From: RPQJ01 sp963754535
GTDB taxonomy: Bacteria; Pseudomonadota; Gammaproteobacteria; Steroidobacterales; Steroidobacteraceae
Length of the DNA stretch: 64,000 bases
Assembly: GCA_963754535.1 (NCBI GenBank)
Contig: CAVWGG010000008.1
Coordinates: 62,001-126,000, forward strand
Reading direction: 5' to 3'
The position numbers and the translations under genes were made by a program. The notes beneath the pieces were generated by a model. It saw only the letters and a program-made list of their open reading frames with translations, made no database searches and was not told the DNA's origin. Shown piece after piece: positions 24,374 through 32,907 of the stretch. Numbering within the stretch: position 1 is the first letter of the stretch; every line of letters begins with the position of its first letter.

Positions 24374-26422
24374 TTGGGCGAAACCAGCGCCATTCCAGTG
24401 GTCGTCCTGTCGAGGCAGCAGGATCCCGTCGAGATCATCAACAGCACCCTGCGCAACGCGGGTCAGGTGGTTCACTGCACGTGGGTGCGGGAGCTTGCCG
24501 ACCTTGCGGACGCGCTCGGCGCGCCCAATGCACCGCAGCTGCTGTTCTTCTGCGTCTCCGACTCGGACGAACTCGAAAGCGCGATGGAGCAACGCTCGCG
24601 CCTGGCTTCGAGTGTGCCGGCGCTCGTGGTGCGTGATTCGCTCACCGAGGCCGACCTCGTTCGCGGACTCGAACTCGGTGCCGCCGACGTCGTGACGCTG
24701 GCCGCCCGCGGCCGGCTGCAATCCGTGGCCGCCCGCGAACTCGATGCTGCGCGGCTCGACAATGCACTGAACGGCACGCTCGCCTCGGCCCGGCAGTACC
24801 GCGACCAGATGCGCGCGTTCATGACGGGATCGACCGATGCGATCGCGCACGTGCAGGAAGGCATCGTCGTCGACGTCAATCCGGCCTGGAGCGAACTGTT
24901 CGGCCACCCCGATCCGAGTGAACTGCTCGGCCAGCCGCTCATGGACCTGTTCGATGCCCGCAGCCACGCCGCTCTCAAGGGCGCGCTGGTCGCGGCGGCG
25001 CAGGGCCGCTGGGCAGGTCATGCGTTGAGCGTGTTGGCGATGCAGCCCGGCGGCAGCTCGCAAACGCTGGAACTCAGCTTCGAGCGCTTCGAATTCGAAG
25101 GCGAACCCGCAGTGCGCCTGCGTGTCGCCACGCAGAAGCGCGACATGGAAACACTGGCCAACCAGCTCGAGCAGGCGATGCGCATGGACTCGCGCACGGG
25201 CCTGCTGCGGCGCGCGGCGTTCATCGAATCCGCCAGGGCGCGCGCGGCACAGCCGCTCAAGGCCGGCCTGCGTGCAGTCGCCTACCTGGCTCCTGACAGC
25301 TTCGACAACGTCGAGCGCGATTACGGCCCGATCGTCGCGGAGGAAATCCTCGACGCATTGTCACGCCGCGTGCAGGAACAACTGCAGCCCGGCGACCTGG
25401 CGAGCCGCGTCGCACCGTACGGCATCGCCCTGCTCGTCGAGCGTGGCAACCCGCGCGACCAGGAAGCGTGGCTCGCCAGGTTACGGGAACGCATCTCGGC
25501 GGAGCCGCTGCTGGCGGATGACGCCGCCGTGGAACTCACCTGCAGCATCGGCTCGGCTCCGCTGCTCGCTCACGGCGGCCCGCTGCAGAAAGCGCTCGAG
25601 ACTGCGATAGCGGCACAGCGCGTGGCATCCGCCGCCGGTGGCGACCGCTGCGTGCATCGCGAACCGGCGGGCACCAAGCCCCAGATCGACGAAGCGGATC
25701 GCACGTGGGCCAACCAGATCAAGGCCGCGCTGATGGCGAACCGGTTCCGGCTCGTGCAGCAGCCGATCGCGAGCCTCGTCGGCGAAGACCGGCCGATGTT
25801 CGACCTGCTGGTGCGCATGCTCGACGAAGCCGGCCAGGAAGTCCTGCCGACGGAGTTCCTCGCCGCGGCCGAACGCACCGACCTGATGAAGAACATCGAC
25901 CGCTGGATCGTCGGCGCTGCAATGTCGTTCTGTGCCGCAAAGAAGCCGCACCGCGTCTTCGTGCGTCTCTCGCGCGATTCGATGCACGACCAGACGCTCG
26001 GCACGTGGCTGCAGCAGCAGCTCAAGGCATCGGGCGTCGAGCCGAGCCGGATCGTGTTCGAGATCACCGAAGAGATGGTGCACGAGAAGCCGCGCGAAGC
26101 GCGCTCGCTGCAGGGCCTGCTCTCAGCGCTGGGAATCGAGTTTGCGGTCGAGCACTTCGGTGCATCCGGAGACGCGGCAGCGCTGCTGCATCGGCTGCCC
26201 GTCAATTACGTGAAGATCGACGGCGCACTGATGCAGGGCCTCGCCAACGACCGGCCGCTGCAGGAACGCGTGAAGGCGCTCGTGGACGTAGCGCGCGAGC
26301 ACGGCGTGACGACGATTGCCGAGCGCGTCGAGGACGCCAACACGATGGCCGTGCTGTGGCAGCTCGGCATCGAGTTCATCCAGGGCTATTTCGTGAACAG
26401 CCCGGAACAGGTCGTCATGTAA
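24374..26422 (+). CDS. FimX-like degenerate REC-PAS-GGDEF-EAL c-di-GMP receptor
   Basis: 682-residue protein with four domains in the FimX order: a receiver-like domain (1-125) without an obvious phospho-acceptor in QLLFFCVSD; PAS (about 148-255); a degenerate GGDEF (about 265-430) where the signature reads APYGI near 348; and a degenerate EAL (about 440-682). In the last, the EAL motif reads FDLLVR (476-481), DDFG reads EHFG (593-596) and AEGVE reads AERVE (649-653). KID at 614-616 and QGYF near 670 remain. It should bind rather than make or cleave c-di-GMP, as FimX does in type IV pilus control. The start is TTG with GGGGTAGGA just upstream. fimV is 9 kb away. Confidence 0.87.
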   Translation: MGETSAIPVVVLSRQQDPVEIINSTLRNAGQVVHCTWVRELADLADALGAPNAPQLLFFCVSDSDELESAMEQRSRLASSVPALVVRDSLTEADLVRGLELGAADVVTLAARGRLQSVAARELDAARLDNALNGTLASARQYRDQMRAFMTGSTDAIAHVQEGIVVDVNPAWSELFGHPDPSELLGQPLMDLFDARSHAALKGALVAAAQGRWAGHALSVLAMQPGGSSQTLELSFERFEFEGEPAVRLRVATQKRDMETLANQLEQAMRMDSRTGLLRRAAFIESARARAAQPLKAGLRAVAYLAPDSFDNVERDYGPIVAEEILDALSRRVQEQLQPGDLASRVAPYGIALLVERGNPRDQEAWLARLRERISAEPLLADDAAVELTCSIGSAPLLAHGGPLQKALETAIAAQRVASAAGGDRCVHREPAGTKPQIDEADRTWANQIKAALMANRFRLVQQPIASLVGEDRPMFDLLVRMLDEAGQEVLPTEFLAAAERTDLMKNIDRWIVGAAMSFCAAKKPHRVFVRLSRDSMHDQTLGTWLQQQLKASGVEPSRIVFEITEEMVHEKPREARSLQGLLSALGIEFAVEHFGASGDAAALLHRLPVNYVKIDGALMQGLANDRPLQERVKALVDVAREHGVTTIAERVEDANTMAVLWQLGIEFIQGYFVNSPEQVVM

Positions 26423-26442
26423 GACCAGGCACCGGGAATCGC

Positions 26443-26925
26443 ATGGCCAGATTCTTCATGACGATTCTTGCCGGCGCCGCGCTCGCCCTCGGCGCTACCG
26501 CCGTGGCGTCTGCGGCTGAGGCGACGGATCCTGTCGTCGGCACCTGGACGCTGAACCTGGCGAAGTCGACGTTTTCTCCGGGACCGGCGCCGACGTCACA
26601 GACCCGGACTTACACGGCCACGGCCGACGGCATCGAGGTCACGATCCATAGTGTCGCCGCGGACGGAAAACCTGTTTCCCAGCATTCGAGCTTCAAGTAC
26701 GACGGCAAAGACTACCCGTTCACGGGTAACGCCAATGTCGACACGGCAGCAGTGTTGCGGATAGACGGCTTGACGGTCGCGAGCACGCTGAAGAGAGCAG
26801 GAAAGGTCGTGGGCACGTCGACCCGCTCGGTATCCAGGGACGGCAACGTGCTGACGTTGTCGAGCCGGGGAACGGACGCCCGCGGCAAGGCGTACGACAA
26901 CGTAATGGTGTTCGACAGGCATTAA
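26443..26925 (+). CDS. Small secreted protein, lipocalin-like
   Basis: 160-residue exported protein of unknown role. It has a signal peptide (MARFFMTILAGAALALGATAVASA, cleavage near residue 24). The mature part, of beta-strand character, begins DPVVGTWTLNLAKSTFSPGP, and its VGTWTLN start and alternating pattern recall lipocalin-like domains. The ATG at 26443 lies 20 bp after the FimX-like stop, so it may be the second gene of that transcript. Its TAA overlaps the stop of the convergent TauE/SafE gene. No function is assigned. Confidence 0.75.
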   Translation: MARFFMTILAGAALALGATAVASAAEATDPVVGTWTLNLAKSTFSPGPAPTSQTRTYTATADGIEVTIHSVAADGKPVSQHSSFKYDGKDYPFTGNANVDTAAVLRIDGLTVASTLKRAGKVVGTSTRSVSRDGNVLTLSSRGTDARGKAYDNVMVFDRH

Positions 26926-27680
26926 ACCCAGTGCGTCGGCAGAAGGAGTTTGCCTCCTGCAACCAGCAATACCGCCGCCAGCGCCCACAATAATCCACGT
27001 GACGGCAGTCGCTGCAGTCCTAGTGCCGTGCCGATCCAGCCTCCGGCAAGGACGACGGCGGCAAGCACCGGCATTGCTGCTGGCAGCGAGTTGGCAGCCC
27101 ACTGCACCCCGATCAGCCCCGCCAGCGAATTGAGGAAAATAAAGGGCGCGGCGAGCCCTGCCGCACCCCGTGGCCCTGCCCAGCCCGCGAACAGCAGCAG
27201 CGGGCTGAGAAAGATGCCGCCCCCGGTGCCGGTGAGTCCCGACAACAACCCGATGGCGGCACCACTGCCGACCGCAGCAACCAGAGGTATTTGCAGGGGT
27301 CGCTCCGCAAGCCTCGACTCGCTGCCACGTGCGCGCCAAACCAAAACAGCTGCAGAACACAGCAACACGACACCTACCAATGCACGATAACCCGGCACCG
27401 GTACTTGTACCCGCCCGCCGATGTAGGCAAGCGGCACCGACGCGATGGCGAACGGCAGCAGTTGACTCCAGGGGGTCCAGCCCGCCCGCCAGAATCGGTA
27501 CGTGGCCAGTGTCGCGACAATCAGGTTAAGTGCGAGCGCAGTAGGCCGCATCGTAGCGGGCGCCACCCCAAGCAACGCCATCGTTGCCAGGTAACCCGAC
27601 GCACCAGCGTGTCCTACGCTGCTGTAGAGAGCCGCGAGGACGAAGAACGCGGCTGCAAGGATGAGTACATCCGCTGTCAC
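26922..27680 (-). CDS. TauE/SafE family sulfite/organosulfonate exporter-like protein
   Basis: About 252-residue polytopic membrane protein with roughly eight hydrophobic segments. The family appears as two related halves: AALYSSVGHAGASGYLA near residues 15-31 and SGLTGTGGGIFLSPLLL in the middle. Members export small anions such as sulfite or sulfoacetate; the substrate here is unknown. The GTG at 27680 is preferred as start because it lies just past the parC stop and leads straight into the first membrane segment. A TTG at 27746 would overlap parC. Its stop overlaps that of the convergent secreted-protein gene. Confidence 0.82.
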   Translation of the reverse strand: MTADVLILAAAFFVLAALYSSVGHAGASGYLATMALLGVAPATMRPTALALNLIVATLATYRFWRAGWTPWSQLLPFAIASVPLAYIGGRVQVPVPGYRALVGVVLLCSAAVLVWRARGSESRLAERPLQIPLVAAVGSGAAIGLLSGLTGTGGGIFLSPLLLFAGWAGPRGAAGLAAPFIFLNSLAGLIGVQWAANSLPAAMPVLAAVVLAGGWIGTALGLQRLPSRGLLWALAAVLLVAGGKLLLPTHWV

Positions 27681-27690
27681 CGTGCAATGT

Positions 27691-29958
27691 CTATTCGACT
27701 TCGAGTCCTTCCGCCTTGCGCCAGCCGCGAGGCAACACCGCACCACGCTGGCCGCGTTCGCCGCGATACTCCGCCAGGTCCTTGTAAGTCAGCCCCATCG
27801 TACGGTCGCCGCAGAGCACCTTGAGCGTCTGACCCGGCGCGACGGCCGCAATCGCGAGCAACGTCTCGGGCTCCACCAGCGTCTTCTTGGTCGAGATGCC
27901 GAAGATCTTGTTGCCCTTGCCGCGCGGCAGTTCGGGCAGGTCGGCGACCGGGAACGTCAGCAGGCGCCCTTCCGAGTTCACGGCAGCGAGCAGTGGCTCG
28001 TCGCCCGGCGGCACGACCGTCGGCGCGATCGCCGCGTAACCATCCGGCACGTTGAGCACGGCCTTGCCAGCACGGTTGCGGCTGTGCAGGTCCTCGAGCT
28101 TGACGACGAAGCCGTAACCCGCGCTGCTCGCGAGCACCCAGCGCTCCGCTGGATCGCCGATCAGGACACCGGGGAACGTTGCGCCGTCGGGCGGATCGAG
28201 ACGGCCGGACAACGGCTCACCCTGTCCGCGCGCCGACGGCAACGTGTGCGCCAGCAGGCTGTACGCACGACCCGTGCTGTCGAGGAACACGGCCAACTGC
28301 GTGCTGCGGCCCTTGGCGCACGCGCGGTACTCATCGCCCGTCTTGTACGAGAGCGTGCGCGGGTCGATCTCGTGCCCCTTCGCCGCGCGGACCCAGCCGC
28401 TCTTCGACAGGACCACCGTGGTCGGCTCACTCGCGACGAGCTCGGTCTCGTCGATCGCCTGCGCGGCGGCACGCGCCACCAGCTTGCTGCGACGGTCATC
28501 GCCGTACTTCAGTGCGTCCGCCTGGATCTCGTCGCGCACCAGCCGCTTGAGCTTGGCCTTGCTGCCGAGCAGCTTCTCGAGGCCATCGCGCTCCTTGGCG
28601 AGCTCGTCCTGCTCGCCGCGGATCTTCATCTCTTCGAGCCGCGCCAGGTGGCGCAGCTTGGTCTCGAGGATGGCCTCGGCCTGCGCCTCGGACAGCTGGA
28701 AACGCGCGATCAACGCGGCCTTCGGATCGTCCTCCGTGCGGACGATGCGGATGACCTCGTCGAGGTTCAGGTACGCGACCAGCAAGCCATCGAGGATGTG
28801 CAGCCGCGCGTTGACCTTCTCGAGCCGGTACTGCAACCGGCGCGTCACGGTGTCGACGCGGAACGACAGCCACTCCTCGAGCAGCGCGCGCAACCCCATC
28901 ACCCGCGGCCGGCCGTCGCGCGCGATGACGTTCAGGTTGACGCGGTATGTCCGCTCCAGGTCCGTCGTCGCAAACAGGTGCGCCATGACCTGCTCGGTGT
29001 CCACGCGGTTGGAACGCGGGGTGATCACGAGGCGCGTCGGGTGCTCGTGATCGGACTCGTCGCGCAAATCCTCGATCATCGGCAGCTTTTTCGCGCGCAT
29101 CTGCGCGGCGATCTGCTCCAGCACCTTCGAGCCGGAGACCTGGTACGGCAGCTCCGTCACGATGATTTCGCCGTCTTCCATCTCGAACCGGGCACGGGCA
29201 CGGAAGGTGCCGTTGCCGGTTTCATAGATCTTCTGCAGGTCTTCGCGCGGGGTGATGATTTCCGCGCCCGTCGGAAAATCCGGACCGAGCACGTGCTCGC
29301 ACAACTGTGTCGTCGTCGCCTTCGGCTCGTCGAGCAGGCGAATGCAGGCGGCCGCGACTTCACGCAGGTTGTGCGGCGGAATGTCGGTGGACATGCCCAC
29401 GGCAATGCCCATGGCCCCGTTCAGCAGCAGGTTGGGCAGCCGCGCGGGCAACAGGCAGGGCTCGTCGAGCGAACCATCGAAGTTGGGCTGCCAGTCCACC
29501 GTGCCCTGGCCGAGCTCGGACAGCAGGACTTCGGCGTAGCGCGAGAGCTTCGACTCGGTGTAACGCATCGCGGCGAACGACTTCGGGTCGTCCGGCGAGC
29601 CGAAGTTGCCCTGCCCGTCCACGATCGGGTAGCGGTACGAGAACGGCTGCGCCATCAGCACCATGGCCTCGTAGCAGGCCGAGTCGCCGTGCGGGTGGAA
29701 CTTGCCGATCACGTCGCCGACCGTGCGGGCCGACTTCTTGGGCTTGGCGGTGGCGGCGAGACCAAGCTCGCTCATCGCGTAGATGATGCGGCGCTGCACG
29801 GGCTTCAGGCCGTCGCCGATGTGCGGCAGCGCGCGATCGAGAATCACGTACATCGAATACTCGAGGTACGCGCGTTCGGTGAACGTCCGCAGCGGCTGGC
29901 GCTCGACGCCCTCGAAATCGAGGGTTGCGGTCGTATCAGTGTCCTTGCTCTTGCCCAT
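27691..29958 (-). CDS. parC: DNA topoisomerase IV subunit A
   Basis: Catalytic subunit of topoisomerase IV, which decatenates daughter chromosomes. The 755-residue protein has the QRRIIYAM block, the quinolone-determining segment HPHGDSACYEAM (88-99, with Ser93 equivalent to E. coli ParC Ser80, the sensitive-type residue), and active-site Tyr133 in AAMRYTESKL. The C-terminal beta-pinwheel region contains GKGNKIFGI and GQTLKVLCGDRTM. Length fits ParC rather than GyrA, and the GyrA-box is absent. It follows parE by 2 bp. Confidence 0.95.
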   Translation of the reverse strand: MGKSKDTDTTATLDFEGVERQPLRTFTERAYLEYSMYVILDRALPHIGDGLKPVQRRIIYAMSELGLAATAKPKKSARTVGDVIGKFHPHGDSACYEAMVLMAQPFSYRYPIVDGQGNFGSPDDPKSFAAMRYTESKLSRYAEVLLSELGQGTVDWQPNFDGSLDEPCLLPARLPNLLLNGAMGIAVGMSTDIPPHNLREVAAACIRLLDEPKATTTQLCEHVLGPDFPTGAEIITPREDLQKIYETGNGTFRARARFEMEDGEIIVTELPYQVSGSKVLEQIAAQMRAKKLPMIEDLRDESDHEHPTRLVITPRSNRVDTEQVMAHLFATTDLERTYRVNLNVIARDGRPRVMGLRALLEEWLSFRVDTVTRRLQYRLEKVNARLHILDGLLVAYLNLDEVIRIVRTEDDPKAALIARFQLSEAQAEAILETKLRHLARLEEMKIRGEQDELAKERDGLEKLLGSKAKLKRLVRDEIQADALKYGDDRRSKLVARAAAQAIDETELVASEPTTVVLSKSGWVRAAKGHEIDPRTLSYKTGDEYRACAKGRSTQLAVFLDSTGRAYSLLAHTLPSARGQGEPLSGRLDPPDGATFPGVLIGDPAERWVLASSAGYGFVVKLEDLHSRNRAGKAVLNVPDGYAAIAPTVVPPGDEPLLAAVNSEGRLLTFPVADLPELPRGKGNKIFGISTKKTLVEPETLLAIAAVAPGQTLKVLCGDRTMGLTYKDLAEYRGERGQRGAVLPRGWRKAEGLEVE

Positions 29959-29960
29959 CG

Positions 29961-31913
29961 TTACCCTGCCGCCACTTGGTCGGCTGCTTCGGCTGCGATC
30001 GCATCGTTGGGATCGATGACCGCGATGACGCTGGCGAGGTTGCCCTTCGTCTCCAGCCAGTCACGACGGTCGGATGCGCGCTTCTTGGCGAGCAGCATGT
30101 CCATGAGCTGGTCGGCGTTGTCCGCGGCATCGACCGTGAGCTGCACGAGCCGCCGCGTCTCGCGCGCCATCGTGGTCTCGCGCAGCTGCAGCGGGTTCAT
30201 CTCACCGAGGCCCTTGAAGCGCGTCACCGACGGCTTCGCGCGTGCGTTCTCGGCGCGGATGCGCTCGAGGATGCCGTTGCGCTCCGCGTCGTCGAGCGCG
30301 TACTCGACGTTCTTGCCGTAGTCGATGCGATAGAGCGGCGGCATCGCCACGTAGACGTGCCCCGCGAGCACCAGCGGACGGAAGTGCCGCAGGAACAACG
30401 CGCAGAGCAGCGTGGCGATGTGCAGACCGTCGGAGTCGGCGTCGGCGAGGATGCAGATCTTGTCGTACCGGAGGTCCTTGACCGCATCGGAACCCGGCTC
30501 GACGCCAATCGCCACGGTGATGTCGTGGACTTCCTGCGACGACAGCACGTCGGCTGCCTCGACTTCCCACGTGTTCAGGATCTTGCCGCGCAGCGGCATC
30601 ACCGCCTGGAACTCGCGATCGCGAGCCTGCTTGGCGGAACCGCCTGCCGAGTCGCCTTCGACGAGGAACAGCTCGGCCCGCTTCGGGTCCTGGCTGCTGC
30701 AGTCCGCGAGCTTGCCCGGCAATGCCGGCCCGGCCACTACGCGCTTGCGTGCGATCTTCTGGCTCGCCTTCAACCGCGTCTGCGCGTTGACGATCGCGAG
30801 CTGGGCGATCTTCTCGCCCGCTTCCGGGTGCTGGCTCAGCCACAACCCGAACTGGTCCTTGACGATGCCGGAGACGAACGCAGCCGGTTCGCGGGACGAC
30901 AGGCGTTCCTTGGTCTGCCCGGCAAACTGCGGGTCGCGCATCTTCATCGAGAGCACGTAACTGGTGTCGTCCCAGACGTCTTCGGGCGACAGCTTCAGGC
31001 CGCGCGGCAGCAGGTTGCGGAATTCGCAGAACTCGCGCACCGCCTCCGTCAGGCCGAGACGGAAACCGTTGACGTGGGTGCCGCCCTGCGCGGTCGGGAT
31101 CAGGTTGACGTAGCTTTCTTCGAACCGCGTGCCGCCGTCCGTCCGCCAGACCACCGCCCAGTCGACGCCTTCGTGCTCGCCTTCTACCTTGCCGACGAAC
31201 GGCTCGTCCGGCAGCCATTCGGTGGACTCGATCGACTCGCGCAGGTACTGCGACAGTCCCTCGGTGTACAGCCACTCTTCCTTCTCGCCGGTCTTCTCGA
31301 CGCTGAAGCGCACGCGCAGGCCCGGGCACAGCACGGCCTTGGCCTTGAGCACGTGCTTGAGCCTGGGCAGCGCGAAATCGGGAGCGTCGAAGTACGACGT
31401 GTCGGGCCAGAAGCGGACCGTGGTGCCGGTGTTGCTCTTGCCGACGTCACCGACGACTTCGAGCTTGGAATGCACCTTCCCGTTCTTGAACGAGATGTTG
31501 TATTCCTTGCCGCCGCGGCGCACCCAGCACTCGAGGTGCTTCGAGAGCGCGTTGACCACCGAGACGCCCACGCCGTGCAGGCCGCCCGAAAACTTGTAAC
31601 CAGAGTCGGCGGAGAACTTTCCGCCCGCGTGCAGCCGGGTGAGGATCAGCTCGACGCCGCTCACCTTCTCTTTCGGGTGGATATCCACCGGCATGCCGCG
31701 GCCGTCGTCGACGACCTCGAGCGACCCGTCCTTGTAGACGGTCACTTCGATCTTGCTGCAATGGCCCGCGAGCGCTTCGTCGACGCTGTTGTCGACGACT
31801 TCGTGAGCGAGGTGGTTGGGCCGACTGGTGTCGGTGTACATGCCCGGACGACGCCGGACGGGCTCGAGTCCGCTCAGGACTTCGATGTCTTGAGCGGTGT
31901 AGGACTGGCTCAT
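29961..31913 (-). CDS. parE: DNA topoisomerase IV subunit B
   Basis: ATPase subunit of topoisomerase IV. The 650-residue GHKL/TOPRIM protein has ATP-site blocks EVVDNSVDEALAG (38-50), DDGRGMPVDIHP and GGLHGVGVSVVNALS, and the TOPRIM blocks EGDSAGGSAKQARDR and DADSDGLHIATLL. The length and the pairing with parC, rather than with recF or gyrA, support ParE over GyrB. The start gives MSQSYTAQDIEVLSGLEPVRRRPGMY. Upstream lies a 352-bp intergenic region with two repeat elements. Confidence 0.95.
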   Translation of the reverse strand: MSQSYTAQDIEVLSGLEPVRRRPGMYTDTSRPNHLAHEVVDNSVDEALAGHCSKIEVTVYKDGSLEVVDDGRGMPVDIHPKEKVSGVELILTRLHAGGKFSADSGYKFSGGLHGVGVSVVNALSKHLECWVRRGGKEYNISFKNGKVHSKLEVVGDVGKSNTGTTVRFWPDTSYFDAPDFALPRLKHVLKAKAVLCPGLRVRFSVEKTGEKEEWLYTEGLSQYLRESIESTEWLPDEPFVGKVEGEHEGVDWAVVWRTDGGTRFEESYVNLIPTAQGGTHVNGFRLGLTEAVREFCEFRNLLPRGLKLSPEDVWDDTSYVLSMKMRDPQFAGQTKERLSSREPAAFVSGIVKDQFGLWLSQHPEAGEKIAQLAIVNAQTRLKASQKIARKRVVAGPALPGKLADCSSQDPKRAELFLVEGDSAGGSAKQARDREFQAVMPLRGKILNTWEVEAADVLSSQEVHDITVAIGVEPGSDAVKDLRYDKICILADADSDGLHIATLLCALFLRHFRPLVLAGHVYVAMPPLYRIDYGKNVEYALDDAERNGILERIRAENARAKPSVTRFKGLGEMNPLQLRETTMARETRRLVQLTVDAADNADQLMDMLLAKKRASDRRDWLETKGNLASVIAVIDPNDAIAAEAADQVAAG

Positions 31914-31974
31914 TCTTGGATCGGTCCGCGGGCTCGCGTGGGTGGTAAAAAGCGCGCGAATTCTAACAGCAGAA

Positions 31975-32008
31975 GGGGTTAGGGGTTAGGGGATAGGGGT
32001 TAGTCGGA
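31975..32008. repeat. Solitary (GGGGTTA) heptamer arm upstream of parE
   Basis: Four units, GGGGTTA, GGGGTTA, GGGGATA and GGGGTTA, at 31975-32002, then the border GTCGGA at 32003-32008. It is the same as the left arms at the convergent junctions but has no facing arm. It lies about 60 bp upstream of the parE start and 258 bp past the DUF3501 stop. On both neighbouring transcripts (minus strand) it is C-rich. Confidence 0.85.
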
Positions 32009-32171
32009 ATGGCGCGGCATTCACCGCACCAGCAGCGGCATTTCGGTGGCACAACTGCAGAGTGTTGATATCCATGGCGATCGGACAGCTTGTGCATGGC
32101 GCCTGACCGGCTACTTGCGCCGTGCGAGTGCTTGCGCTTTGGCAAGGACTCGCCCAGGCGCATGACATCCA

Positions 32172-32245
32172 GCGTTCGTTCCGGGTTCTTTTCCCGCGAG
32201 CGTGTCTGCCTTTCCGCTCGCGGGGAAGGAACCCGGAACGAACGC
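32172..32245. repeat. Long hairpin element, family 2, copy 2
   Basis: Arms 32172-32202 and 32215-32245 pair almost completely around the loop TGTCTGCCTTTC. The loop is the exact reverse complement of the loop in copy 1, so the two copies lie in opposite orientation. Where the stem differs from copy 1 (CCCGCGAGCG here against CCGGGCGAGCG there) both sides change, so pairing is kept. It lies 20 bp past the DUF3501 stop and could end the rubrerythrin operon. Confidence 0.88.
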
Positions 32246-32265
32246 CTGCGATCTCTTCTGCGCCC

Positions 32266-32895
32266 CTAAGCGAGATCCGCCACCAACGCGTCACGCACTT
32301 CAGGGGCGACCGGCTCAACCGCATGCCGGTAATTCGGATGATCGATCCCTACGCCGATCGCCGCGCCACTCTTCGCCGCCGCGACCATCGCGGGCGTCAG
32401 CTCGAAACGCACGAAATGCACCGCCGAGGTCTTCTCGTCGTTCTCGCGCTCGAGGTCCTCGTCGGCAATCGCGAACACGCGCTCGTGCCCTTCGACCTGC
32501 ACCCAGCAGCGATCCTCCACTCCCTTGAGCCCGGCCAAGGCGACCTTGCGCTCCTCGGGGTCCGGGTACTCGATCAGCAGCGTGGCCTTCCAGTTGCTGC
32601 CGTCGGGAATCAACGGGTTGTACGCGCCGAGTTCATCGGCAATGCCTGCGGACTCGAAGATGCGCTCGATGCGCAGCATCTCCTGCACCTGGTACTGCAC
32701 CGTGAGGCGATCTTCGAACAGGATCGTCGCATTCGGGCCGACCTGCAGCGTGCGGCGCTTCTTGTGCGCAAGCACCAGGGGCCGGAACCGTGGGCGCTGC
32801 TGCGAATACTGCTCGAGACTGAAGAGGTCCTCGGGCAACAACTTCTGGAATCCGCGGGCCGTCGTGGTGTTCGTCGTCATGGTCGTGTCATGCAT
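32266..32895 (-). CDS. DUF3501 family protein
   Basis: 209-residue soluble protein without known activity. The family blocks QKLLPEDLFSLEQYSQQRPRFRP (start), TILFEDRLTVQYQVQEMLRIERIF (middle) and HPNYRH (end) are clear. DUF3501 genes recur next to rubrerythrin and CCG-domain iron-sulfur protein genes in Proteobacteria, which is the arrangement here: rubrerythrin, iron-sulfur protein and DUF3501 in order, 12-21 bp apart. A role in peroxide or iron-sulfur stress is inferred from context only. A start a few codons in (MTTNTTTARG) is also possible. Confidence 0.85.
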   Translation of the reverse strand: MHDTTMTTNTTTARGFQKLLPEDLFSLEQYSQQRPRFRPLVLAHKKRRTLQVGPNATILFEDRLTVQYQVQEMLRIERIFESAGIADELGAYNPLIPDGSNWKATLLIEYPDPEERKVALAGLKGVEDRCWVQVEGHERVFAIADEDLERENDEKTSAVHFVRFELTPAMVAAAKSGAAIGVGIDHPNYRHAVEPVAPEVRDALVADLA

Positions 32896-32907
32896 CGACG
32901 CAGGGCT

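Larger units (their letters stand above)
31914..32265. other. Intergenic region between DUF3501 gene and parE
   Basis: 352 bp with no gene. It carries a solitary heptamer arm (31975-32008) and the second family 2 hairpin (32172-32245), separated by about 160 bp of plain sequence. The parE promoter should be in the 60 bp before 31913, where the minus strand is AT-richer (around 31943-31967). Confidence 0.7.
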
